Positions 7,092 through 17,600 of a stretch of DNA of 29,615 nt are shown piece after piece. Positions within the stretch are counted from its first letter, which is position 1, and every line of letters begins with the position of its first letter. The notes under the pieces were generated by a model. The model did not search any database. It worked only from the letters and a program-made list of their open reading frames with translations, and had not been told where the DNA came from. This DNA comes from an uncultured Clostridia bacterium (GTDB lineage Bacteria; Bacillota; Clostridia; TANB77; CAG-508), in the NCBI GenBank assembly GCA_934184665.1, contig CAKPSX010000018.1, positions 1 through 29,615 of the forward strand. The letters run 5' to 3'. The position numbers were made by a program, and so were the translations under genes.

Positions 7092-7125
7092 AAAAATACT
7101 CTTGGCTTAGCCAAGAGTATTTTTT
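7092..7125 (+). terminator. Riboswitch-controlled terminator before metK
   Basis: AAAATACTCTTGGC pairs with GCCAAGAGTATTTT around a TTA loop, followed by T residues to 7125. ACTCTTG (7098-7104) in its left arm is also exactly complementary to CAAGAGT (6989-6995) in the aptamer, giving a possible alternative fold. Confidence 0.92.
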
Positions 7126-7156
7126 CAACCAAGTTTATGTTATAAGAAAGGAATGA
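7122..7156 (+). repeat. Half copy of the CAACC-RGTTTGTG element before metK
   Basis: TTTTCAACCAAGTTTATG followed by AGAAAGGAATGA repeats, base for base over long parts, the right half of the hairpin element before the M23 gene (27529-27557). No left arm is present; the segment is joined to the riboswitch terminator's T run. It may be coincidence or a remnant. Confidence 0.4.
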
Positions 7157-7163
7157 ATTTAAA

Positions 7164-8273
7164 ATGAGAAATTATTACTTTACATCTGAAAGTGTCACAG
7201 AAGGTCACCCAGACAAACTTTGTGATTACATATCAGATACAATATTAGATGAATGTTTAAAACAAGATAAAAATTCAAGAGTTGCAATAGAAACATTTGC
7301 GGCAAATAATACAATAACAATTGCAGGACAAATAACTTCAACAGCAAGAATAAAAATTGGAGAGATTGTAAGAGAAAGAATAAAGGAAATAGGCTTTGAC
7401 AATGAAGAAACAGATATAGATTATAGAACATGTAAAATAAATGCTGATATAACTAAACAAAGCCCTGATATAGCTTTAGGAGTTGACGTTGGGGGGGCAG
7501 GTGACCAAGGTATAATGTTTGGGTATGCTTGTGATGAAACAGAAAATTATATGCCTTATGCTATAGATATGGCGCATAAATTATCAAAAAGACTTACTGA
7601 TGTTCGTAAAAATAAAGATATTCCATATCTTAGACCAGATGGAAAAACACAAGTTACAGTAGAATATGAAGATGATAAACCAAAAAGAATTGAAGCAATA
7701 TTAATATCTACACAACATTTAGATACTGTAAGTAATGAAGAAATAAGAAAAGATATTATAGAAAAAGTAATAAAAAATGTAGTTCCAGAAAATATGATTG
7801 ATGAGAATACAAAAATATATATAAATCCAACAGGAAGGTTTGTTATAGGAGGACCTCTTGGAGATACAGGACTTACAGGAAGAAAAATAATTGTAGATAC
7901 TTATGGTGGATATGCAAGACATGGTGGAGGATGTTTCTCAGGTAAAGATGCAAGCAAAGTTGATAGATCTGCTGCATATATGTTAAGACATATTGCCAAA
8001 AATATTGTAGCAAATGGTTATGCAAAAAAATGTGAAATACAAGTATCATATGCGATTGGAATGAAAGAACCATTATCAATATGTGTAAATACTTTTGGTA
8101 CAAGCAAAATATCAGAGGAAGAATTAGTAGATATAATAAAAAATAAGTTTGACCTTACACCAGATGGAATTATTGAGTACCTAGATTTAAAACAGCCAAT
8201 ATATACAAAAACAACTAATTATGGACATTTTGGAAAACCAGAATTACCATGGGAAAAGATAATAAAAATGTAA
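7164..8273 (+). CDS. metK: S-adenosylmethionine synthetase
   Basis: A 369-residue cytosolic enzyme, slightly short of the usual 380-400 because the C-terminal tail is brief. It makes SAM from Met and ATP. GHPDK near the N-terminus binds ATP, GAGDQG with GYACDE is signature 1, and GGGCFSGKD is signature 2, with Cys in place of the common Ala. ATG at 7164 follows AGAAAGGAATGA. Expression is governed by the S-box riboswitch directly upstream. A run of seven G at 7491-7497 codes for the GG of signature 1 and stands out in this AT-rich gene. Confidence 0.97.
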   Translation: MRNYYFTSESVTEGHPDKLCDYISDTILDECLKQDKNSRVAIETFAANNTITIAGQITSTARIKIGEIVRERIKEIGFDNEETDIDYRTCKINADITKQSPDIALGVDVGGAGDQGIMFGYACDETENYMPYAIDMAHKLSKRLTDVRKNKDIPYLRPDGKTQVTVEYEDDKPKRIEAILISTQHLDTVSNEEIRKDIIEKVIKNVVPENMIDENTKIYINPTGRFVIGGPLGDTGLTGRKIIVDTYGGYARHGGGCFSGKDASKVDRSAAYMLRHIAKNIVANGYAKKCEIQVSYAIGMKEPLSICVNTFGTSKISEEELVDIIKNKFDLTPDGIIEYLDLKQPIYTKTTNYGHFGKPELPWEKIIKM

Positions 8274-8288
8274 TTCAAAATTAATAAA

Positions 8289-8314
8289 GCCTAAATGCTA
8301 AAGGAAAATTAGGC
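8289..8314 (+). terminator. Weak hairpin after metK
   Basis: GCCTAA (8289-8294) and TTAGGC (8309-8314) form a 6-bp stem with a 14-base loop. No T run follows, so termination would be inefficient. Confidence 0.3.
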
Positions 8315-8341
8315 ATCTTATGAGAAAGGAACATTAATAAA

Positions 8342-8785
8342 ATGGATATAAATACTAAAAGAAAAGACAGTGGAATAACATTAATAACATTAGCTGTAAC
8401 AATTATTGTATTATTAATATTACTTGGTGTAACAACAACATCTGGTGTAAATTCACTTAAATTAAGTAAATATACTAAATTTAATGAGGAATTAAAAATT
8501 ATGCAAGCACAAGTTGATCAATTATATGAAAAATACAAAGATGATGATGTCATAAACATTGGAAAAGATATTACAGATGAGTACAAAGAAAGCACAGAAG
8601 AAGCATTTTCAGCAGTTGGAGAAACAGACCAAGATGGATATAAAATATTTGATAGAGATGTAATAGATGAATTAGATATTCAAGGAATAACTGGTGAATT
8701 TATTGTTAATATAAAAAAAAGAAAAGTTTTGAGTTTAAATGGATTAGAATATAATGGACAAGTATATTACAGTTTAACTCAGTAA
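8342..8785 (+). CDS. Pilin-like protein with prepilin-type N-terminus lacking Glu5
   Basis: A 147-residue protein. After a short charged leader (MDINTKRKDSG) comes GITLITLAVTIIVLLILLG, a hydrophobic helix of type IV prepilin style with cleavage expected after the Gly. The mature N-terminus would be ITLIT, so the usual Glu at +5 is Thr and the +1 Phe is Ile. Variants like this are common in uncultured Clostridia. The rest is a soluble, acidic domain with an amphipathic helix (residues ~40-65) and a beta-rich C-terminus. No pilus assembly genes or prepilin peptidase are nearby, so assembly into a pilus is unproven; it may be a pseudopilin or simply a membrane-anchored protein. GAGAAAGGAAC precedes the ATG. 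Confidence 0.6.
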   Translation: MDINTKRKDSGITLITLAVTIIVLLILLGVTTTSGVNSLKLSKYTKFNEELKIMQAQVDQLYEKYKDDDVINIGKDITDEYKESTEEAFSAVGETDQDGYKIFDRDVIDELDIQGITGEFIVNIKKRKVLSLNGLEYNGQVYYSLTQ

Positions 8786-8842
8786 CAAAATAATTAAAAA
8801 TTAATATAATAACCATAAAGGGAAGAAAGGAATGAATTAAGT

Positions 8843-9208
8843 ATGGGAGAATTTATTATAAATTCAATACTTTGGACACTTGCTCTTTATGGTTTATTTG
8901 AAATTGTAAAACAAATAATTTATATGTGTACATATACTAATATGAAAGCAGATGGAATATATATAATAATTGCAGTGAAAAATCAGGAGGAAAGAATTGA
9001 GGGATTTTTGCGTTCAAGTTTATTTAAATTATTATATGGAAAAGAAGATTACATAAAAGATATAATTGTTGCTGACTTAAATTCTACAGACAAAACAAGA
9101 GACATTGTGGACAAAATGTCGATTGATTATGAATGTGTAAAAATTGCAAACTGGAAAGAATGTAAAGATATAATTGATAATATAAATAATGTTACGACTA
9201 AGAATTGA
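8843..9208 (+). CDS. Small membrane protein with a GT2-like fragment
   Basis: A 121-residue protein of uncertain role. Residues ~5-30 form a membrane segment. The rest reads like the first half of a family-2 glycosyltransferase nucleotide-binding fold: IIIAVKNQEERIEGFLRS, then IIVADLNSTDKTRDIVDKM, resembling the 'V.N.E..I...L.S...D..STD.T..I' pattern. The acceptor half and the second DxD are absent, so catalysis is unlikely. It could be a degenerate glycosyltransferase or a stand-alone fold with another job. GAAAGGAATGA precedes the ATG; recD2 follows 75 bases later. Recognition here rests on pattern only. Confidence 0.5.
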   Translation: MGEFIINSILWTLALYGLFEIVKQIIYMCTYTNMKADGIYIIIAVKNQEERIEGFLRSSLFKLLYGKEDYIKDIIVADLNSTDKTRDIVDKMSIDYECVKIANWKECKDIIDNINNVTTKN

Positions 9209-9283
9209 AGTCAAAAAAATATTGAAACTATATAATTTCTGTGATAAACTATATATGAATTAAAACAGAAAAGAGGACACAAT

Positions 9284-11512
9284 TTGGAAGAATTAGAAGG
9301 AATATTAAATGAAGTAAGATATCAAAATGAATTAAATGGCTATACTGTTGGTACTTTTGAAACAGACGATGTTCAAATAACTGTTGTAGGATATTTACCA
9401 TTTATAAATAAAGGTGATACCCTTAGAATAATAGGCAAATATGTTGAACATAAAGATTATGGCGAACAATTTAAAATAGAAACATTTGAGAAAATTATGC
9501 CGCAAACCCTTGGGGCACTTGAAAGTTATTTGTCAAATGGAAATGTGAAAGGAATAGGACCAGCAACAGCCAAAAAAATAATAGAAAAGTTTGGCGATGA
9601 GACAATAAGTGTATTAAAATTTCAACCTGAGAAATTGGCACAAATAAAAGGAATAAGCCAAGATAAAGCTTTGACTATATCAGAAAGTTTTATAGAAAAC
9701 TGGGAGATATGGCAAATAGTGGGCTTTTTAGAAAGGTTTGGAATTGGGGCAGAAAATGCCCAAAAAGTATATAAATTATTGGGAATAAATGCAATAGACG
9801 AAATAGAATCAGACCCATATATTTTAATAGATATATCAAGAGGCGTTGATTTTAAACAAATAGATGAAATGGCAATAAGGCTAGGAATTGAAAAGGAAAA
9901 CAAAAAGAGAGTAATGAGTGGTATAAAATATTCTTTAATAAAAACTACTTATAATGGACATTGCTGTACATCAAAACAAAATCTAATAGAATATGTAAAA
10001 CAGTTACTCGGAGTAAGTGAAGAACTAATAGAAGATGGAATAATAAATTTAAAAGTAAATGAAGAAATAGTTGTAGAAGATAGAAATGGAGAACAATGGC
10101 TGTATTTATATAATTTTTATTCAACAGAAGAGAGAATTTCTCAGCGAATTTTAAGTTTATCAAGAGCTAAGAATGTAAAAAAAATCCATAATATTGAAAA
10201 AGAATTGAAATTAATAGAAGAAAAATCAGACATATTTTTATCTGAAAAACAAAAAGAGGCAATTAGACAAATAAATGAAAATAATGTCACAATAATAACA
10301 GGAGGACCAGGAACAGGAAAGACTACAATTATAAAAAGCATAATAGAAATATATAAGCAAAAAAAATATAAAATTGTACTTTGTGCACCAACAGGTAGAG
10401 CAGCTAAAAGAATGACAGAAACAACAGGTGAGGAAGCATATACATTACACAGATTATTAGAAATAGGAAAAATAGATGAAGAATCAATATATAAAAAAAG
10501 TGATGAATATCAAGGAGCTCCAATAGATGGAGATATTATAATAGTTGATGAAGTATCTATGGTAGATATGTTTATAATGAGTTATTTATTAGATTGCATA
10601 TATAAAGGCACAAAGCTTATATTAGTAGGTGATAGTGATCAATTACCATCAGTTGGACCAGGTAGTGTATTACAAGATTTGATAAAATCAGAACAAATAA
10701 CAACAGTACATTTAGATAAAATATTTAGACAAGCAGCTAGAAGCAAAATAGTTGTTAATGCACATAGAGTAAATAATGGAGAGCCATTTATAAAAAAGGA
10801 AGAAAAAGAAATATTAGAAGATGAAAAAGATGACTTTTTCTATATTAATGAAAGTAATCAAGAACGAATATTAGAACAAGTTTTGTCATTATGTAATGGA
10901 AGATTAAAAAGGTTTGGCGATTATGACTTTTTCGAGAATATACAAGTGTTAAGTCCAACAAAAAAAGGATTACTTGGAACAAAAGAATTAAATAAAGCAT
11001 TACAACAAGAACTAAACCCACATAGAGAAGGAGAAGCGGAGAAAAACAATCTTGGTGCAACATTTAGAATTGGCGATAAAGTAATGCAAATAAAAAATAA
11101 TTATGATAAACAATGGGAAAGAGGAACAAGTAATTCCTATGAGATTGGTAATGGTGTATTTAATGGTGAAGCTGGAAGAATAACAGAAATAAACGAAAAA
11201 GAAAAATATATAAGAGTAAAGTTTGATGATAACAAAACATGTATATATGAGTATAATGAGTTAGAACAATTAGAGCATAGTTATTGTATCACAATACATA
11301 AAGCACAAGGCAGTGAGTTTGATGTAATAATAATGATAATACCACAAGCTGCACCAATGCTACTTACAAGAAATTTATTATATACAGGTATAACAAGGGC
11401 TAAGAAAATGTTAATTGTTATAGGAAATAATAATATAGTTAATTACATGATAAAAAATGTTGATAGCAAAAAGAGAAATACAGGTTTGCAATATAAACTA
11501 GAAAGTCAATAA
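9284..11512 (+). CDS. recD2: RecD2-type ATP-dependent DNA helicase
   Basis: A 742-residue superfamily 1B 5'-3' helicase of the RecD2/TraA type, which acts in DNA repair without RecBC. Start TTG at 9284 after AAGAGGA. The N-terminal OB-like region is EGILNEVRYQNELNGYTV; a tandem helix-hairpin-helix region follows (LSNGNVKGIGPATAKKII, QIKGISQDKAL). Walker A GGPGTGKTT is at residues 340-348, DEVS (Walker B) at 422-425, then GDSDQLPSVGPG (motif III), a UvrD_C-like FRIGDKVMQIKNNYDKQW region, and TIHKAQGSEFD with YTGITRAKK (motifs V/VI). All motor motifs look intact. Confidence 0.93.
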   Translation: MEELEGILNEVRYQNELNGYTVGTFETDDVQITVVGYLPFINKGDTLRIIGKYVEHKDYGEQFKIETFEKIMPQTLGALESYLSNGNVKGIGPATAKKIIEKFGDETISVLKFQPEKLAQIKGISQDKALTISESFIENWEIWQIVGFLERFGIGAENAQKVYKLLGINAIDEIESDPYILIDISRGVDFKQIDEMAIRLGIEKENKKRVMSGIKYSLIKTTYNGHCCTSKQNLIEYVKQLLGVSEELIEDGIINLKVNEEIVVEDRNGEQWLYLYNFYSTEERISQRILSLSRAKNVKKIHNIEKELKLIEEKSDIFLSEKQKEAIRQINENNVTIITGGPGTGKTTIIKSIIEIYKQKKYKIVLCAPTGRAAKRMTETTGEEAYTLHRLLEIGKIDEESIYKKSDEYQGAPIDGDIIIVDEVSMVDMFIMSYLLDCIYKGTKLILVGDSDQLPSVGPGSVLQDLIKSEQITTVHLDKIFRQAARSKIVVNAHRVNNGEPFIKKEEKEILEDEKDDFFYINESNQERILEQVLSLCNGRLKRFGDYDFFENIQVLSPTKKGLLGTKELNKALQQELNPHREGEAEKNNLGATFRIGDKVMQIKNNYDKQWERGTSNSYEIGNGVFNGEAGRITEINEKEKYIRVKFDDNKTCIYEYNELEQLEHSYCITIHKAQGSEFDVIIMIIPQAAPMLLTRNLLYTGITRAKKMLIVIGNNNIVNYMIKNVDSKKRNTGLQYKLESQ

Positions 11513-11630
11513 AAAAGAAATAAAAATTACGTAGATACAAGTAAAACAAACTTTTTACTATGTAAATACATAATGTATAAAAAATCCATAAATTGTGAAT
11601 AATAGAAAAAAACACAAGGAGTGGATTTTT

Positions 11631-14600
11631 TTGAGTAAATATAAGAATTTAAATATAGAAAATACTATTTTAGATGAGGAACAATTAAAAAAGCACCTAG
11701 AAAAGGTTGCAATGGAATATTCATTAAAAACAAAATCTGATAAAAACACATACCCAGTGCCTCAATTAATAGAAAATTATGAAACTATAAAAATAGTATA
11801 TAATTTATTAAATGAACATATTAAATTAGGAATAAATATACATCCAGCAGGAGAATGGATATTAGATAATTATTATGTTATTGAAGAAGTTGTCAAACAA
11901 ATAGAAAAAGAATTAACACTAAAAAAATATATGAACTTTGTCGGAATACAAAATGGAAAATATATGGGTTTTGCAAGGATATATGTTTTAGCAACAGAAA
12001 TAGTTGCATATACAGATAATAAAATAACTAGGGAATCTTTGGAAAAATATTTACAAGCATATCAAACAAATAAAACATTAAATATGGAAGAAATTTGGAA
12101 TATCGGACTTTTTCTACAAATAGCTATAATTCAGAACATTGCAGAAATATCAGAAAAAATATATAGTGTGCAAATGCAAAAATATAAAGTAAGAAGTATA
12201 ATAGAAAGACTTGTAGAAAAAAAGGGAAAAGATGAGCTAGTATTTAATCAGATATCAGGAAATAAATTAAAAAATACGCAATTTAGAAGTATGAAATATC
12301 CTTTCATAGAATATATGTCATATTCACTAAAGAAATATGGAAAAAAAGCATCAGGATATTTAAAAATATTAGAAGAAGAAGTTGAAAAAGTTGGAATAAC
12401 AGTTCCAGAGGCAATTCAAAAAGAACATTTTGATATAGCAATAAGAAAAATATCAATGGCAAACTGTATAACAAGTATAAAAAATCTACAAAGAATTAAT
12501 TTCCTTGAAATATTTGAAAAAATAAATGGAGTAGAAGAAATTTTAAATCAAGACCCAGCAGGGATATATCCAAACATGGAATACAAAACAAAAGAAAATT
12601 ATAGAAATTCAATAAAAGAATTATCTAAAAAAACAAAGATGTCAGAAATTTATATATCAAAAAAAGCAATAGAATTATGTAATAAAAGCATGTCAGATAA
12701 AAAACATAGACATATTGGATATTATTTAATAGATGAAGGAAGAACAGAATTATATGAAAGACTTGAATATAAAGAGAAATTATTAAAAAATAATACAAAA
12801 GTAAAAATTTATATTTGGTCAATAACAATTCTCACAATAGTATTATCAATAATAATTTCAAAATCAATGACATCAGATTTAACAAAATTTATTATAACTG
12901 CATTATTATTGATAATTCCAATATCAGAAATTGTAATTCAAACAATTCAATTTATATTAGGAAAAATTGTCAAGCCAAAACAAATACCAAAGTTAGATTT
13001 TAGCAAAGGTATAGATGCTGAAAATGCAACATTTGTAGTAATACCAACAATAATAGATTCAAAAGAAAAAGTAAAAAAATTATTCAAAAAAATGGAAGTG
13101 TTTTATTTAGCTAATAAAAGTCTTAATCTGTATTTTTCAGTACTTGGAGATTGCACAGAAAGTGATGTTAAAGAGGCAAAGTTTGATAAGGAAGTAGAAG
13201 AAGAAGGAATAAAACAAGTACAATTATTAAATGAAAAATACCCAAGTGAATTTCCAATATTTCATTTCATATATAGAGAAAGAAAATTTTGTAGAACAGA
13301 AGAAAAATATATAGGTTGGGAAAGAAAAAGGGGGCTACTAACTCAATTTAATGAATATATATTAAAACATGAAAGAAACAAATTTAGAGTAAATACTATA
13401 AATCAAGAAGAATTACCTAAAATAAAATATGTAATAACATTAGATTCAGATACAGATTTAGTGTTAGGCACTGCTGAAGAATTAGTAGGTGCAATGGCAC
13501 ATATATTAAATAAGCCAGAAATAGATGAGAAAAGAAATATTGTAGTAAAAGGACATGCACTAATGCAACCAAGAATTGGCATAAATTTAGATGTGACAAA
13601 TAAGAGCTTATTTACTAAAATATTTGCAGGTGCAGGAGGGGTAGATAATTACACAAATGCAATATCAGATATATATCAAGATAATTTTGATGAAGGAATT
13701 TTTACTGGAAAAGGAATATATGATGTAGAAGTTTTTTCAAAAATTTTAAAATATGAAATACCAGAAAATACAGTATTGAGTCATGATTTATTAGAAGGAA
13801 ATTATTTGAGATGTGGACTTGTTTCTGATGTAATGTTAATGGACGGATATCCTGTCAAATACGCAAGTTTTATAAATAGATTATCAAGATGGACAAGAGG
13901 AGATTGGCAAATTGTAAATTGGCTATCTAGCAAACTTAATTTATTATCAAAATACAAAATATTTGATAATCTTAGAAGAAGTGTTTTTGAAATATCAATA
14001 ATTATTTTATTAATATGGTCATTTTTTATGAAAATCCATACTACTGCAATACTACTGATTTCAATAGGCATAGTATGCTATCCTTTTTTACTAGAAATTT
14101 TTAATTTTATTTTTTCGAAAAGAGAAGGAGAGAAAAAGCAAAAAACATTTACTCCTAGAGTTGCTGGCTTTAAAGGAGCTATTTATAGAGCAATAATAAC
14201 AATAGGTTGTTTACCATTTAAAGCATATACATTATTAGTTGCAATAATAAAAACAATTTATAGGAAAACAGTATCACACAAACATTTGCTGGAATGGATG
14301 ACATCTGAAGAAGCAGAAAAACAATCTAAAACAGAAATACCAGTTTATTATAAAATGATGTTACCAAATGTTGTAATTGGACTTGTATCAATAGCACTCG
14401 CACTACAGAAATCAGACATTTTATTAACAATTGTTGGAATTCTGTGGATAATAACACCATATATAATGTATATGATTAGCAAAAATATCGAAAGATTGCC
14501 TAAAATAGAGGAATTAGACCAAGAAGATAAAAAAGAAATTTTAGAAACAGCTGAAAGAACATGGGAGTTTTTTAAAGATTATTTAATTCCTGAAAACAAT

Positions 14601-17600
14601 TATTTAATACCAGATAATTATCAAGAAGGAAGAAAACCTGTTACAGTTTCAAGAACTTCATCAACAAATATAGGACTTTCTATGTTAGCTGTAATATCTT
14701 CATGTGACTTGAATTTTGAAAGTTTAAAAGATAGTGTTTATTTATTAAAAAATATTATTGAAACAGTATATAATTTACCAAAATGGAATGGACATTTATA
14801 TAATTGGTACAATATAAAAACTAAAGAACCACTTATTCCAAGATATGTATCAACAGTTGATAGTGGAAATTTAGTTGGATATATGTACACAACACGAGCA
14901 TTTTTACAAGATATAAAAGAAGAACCAGAATTAAAAGATATAGTTGAAGATTTAATAAATAAATTATCTGAAATGATAGAAAATACAGATTTTAAATATT
15001 TATATAGTCATGAGCAAAGGCTATTTTCAATAGGATTTAATATTGAAGATAATAAACTTACAGATTCATATTATGATTTACTTGCATCAGAAGCAAGACA
15101 AGCAAGTCTTGTTGCAATTGCTAAAAAAGATATACCTGTAAAAAATTGGAGCAATCTAAGCAGAACATTAACAGTATTAAGAAAATATAAGGGACTGATA
15201 TCATGGTCAGGAACAGCATTTGAATATTTAATGCCAAATATAAATATAAAAAGATATGATGGAAGTTTATTAGATGAATCTTGTAAATTTCTTATAATGA
15301 ATCAAATAGAATATAGCAAAAAACTTGGAATTCCTTGGGGAATTTCAGAAGCGGCATTTAATTTAAAAGATTTACATTCTAATTATCAATATAAAGCATT
15401 TGGAATACCATGGCTAGGTCTAAAAAGAGGACTTGCTGATGAAATGGTTGTATCAAGCTATGGAAGCATTTTAGCAATAACAGATGTGCCTAAACAAGTT
15501 ACAGAAAATTTAAAAATACTGAAACAAGAAGGAATGTATGATAAATATGGATTTTATGAATCAATAGATTATACACCTGAAAGAGTTTCAAAAGGGAAAA
15601 AATCAGAGCCTGTTAAAACATATATGGCTCATCATCAAGCATTAATATTATTATCAATAAATAATTTATTTAATGATGAAATATTACAAAAAAGATTTAT
15701 GCAAAATCCTGAAATAGAAGCTGTAAGTATTTTACTACAAGAAAGAATGCCAGAAACATTTATAATTACAAAAGAAAATAAGGAAAAACCAGAAAAGATA
15801 AAATATAAAGATTATGAAAATTATAATATTAGAGAATATAATAAAATTGATGAAAGAGTAATAAGAGGAAATATAATTGGAAATGAAAAATATGTTGTTG
15901 CAATAAATCAGCTAGGAAATGGTGTAAGCAAGTTTGAAGAATATTATATAAATAGATTTAAAAGAACTGATGATTATAATCAAGGAATATTCTGTTATAT
16001 AAAAGATATTGAAAATAATGAGATATGGTCTGCAACAGGTGAAAAAAATTGTGATAAATTTAAAATTGATTTTATGCCAGATAGCAATGAATTTACAAAG
16101 GAAAAAGGAAATATAAAAACAGAATATAAAACAACAGTAGATGCAAATGAACCAATAGAAATAAGAAGATTAAAAATTCAGAATAACACTGATAAAGAAA
16201 AAATATTTGAAGTAACAAGTTATTTTGAACCAGTATTGTCAACAAAGGAACAAGATTATGCACATCAAGCATTTAATAATTTATTTTTGATTTATGAATA
16301 TGATGAAGAATCAGAAAGTTTAGTTGTGAGAAGAAAAAACAGAGAAAATCAAGAAAAGGAAATATGTTTAGTAGCAAAAACACAGGTAAATTGTGAGAAA
16401 ATAGGTGAAACAGAATTTGAAATAAGTAAAGATAAATTTATAGGAAGAAATAATTTAGATATTCCAAACATGGTAAAAAATTCCACACCATTATCACAAA
16501 AAGTTGGATTAACAACAGAAGGGATTGTTGCATTTAAAAATACAATAAAAATCAAACAAGGAGAAACGGCATATGTTGATTTAATAATTTCTGTTGAATT
16601 TAATAAAAATTTAGCAGTTCAAAACATGGAAAAATATAGTATAAATGAAAATGTATCAAGAGAGTTTGAAATAGTAAAAGCAAAAACAGAAGAACAGGCT
16701 AGATATTTAGAACTAAAAGGAAAAGATATAGAAATATATCAAACAATAGCATCATATTTAGTTTTTGATAATCCATTGAAAATAAATAAAGATTTAGGAT
16801 ATAAAATATATAAACAAAAAGATTTATGGAAATATGGAATATCAGGAGATTTACCAATAATAACAATAACAGTGAAATATATAAATGACTTATATGTTGT
16901 AAGACAATTATTAAAAGTATATGAATTTTTTAGAACCAAGAACTTAAAGTTTGAACTGGTAATAATTGATGAGGAAAATTATAGTTATGAAAATTATGTA
17001 AGAGATGAAATTGAAATAATTATATTAAATAGTCACCTTGCTTTTATGAAGAATATATATAGTGGAATATTTGTTGTTTCAAAAAGTGAGATGGATATAC
17101 AAGACGTAAACTTAATAAAATTTGTTTCAGCACTTGTAATAGATAGCCATTTAGGAAATCTTGAAAATGTTATAAAAGATATGGAAGAAGATATAATAGA
17201 TAGTTATAAAAGAGTTGAAAAAGCAGAGATAATTTCAGCTGAAAAAGATGAAACAAAAGATATTGATTTAATAAATAATAATAAAAACTTGAAATACAAT
17301 AATGAATATGGAGCTTTTTCAGAAGATGGAAAAGAATATATAATAACATTAAGTAAAGAAAATAATATACCAAACACATGGAGTCATGTTATGGCAAATG
17401 ACAATTTTGGTACAGTTATTACAGAAAGCAATGGAGGATATACTTGGTACAAAAATAGCAGACTTAATAGAGTTACAAGTTGGCATAATAGTAGTGTAGT
17501 TAATATTCCATCAGAAGCATTTTATATTAAAGATATGGAAAATTGTAGAATATGGTCACCAACAGCAATGCCAAAACCTGATGAGAAAAAATATAATGCG

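Noticed and set aside
7491..7497. Run of seven G in metK as a possible slippage or phase-variation site
   Set aside because: It encodes the conserved glycines of signature 1, the frame is intact on both sides, and essential metK is an unlikely phase-variable gene.
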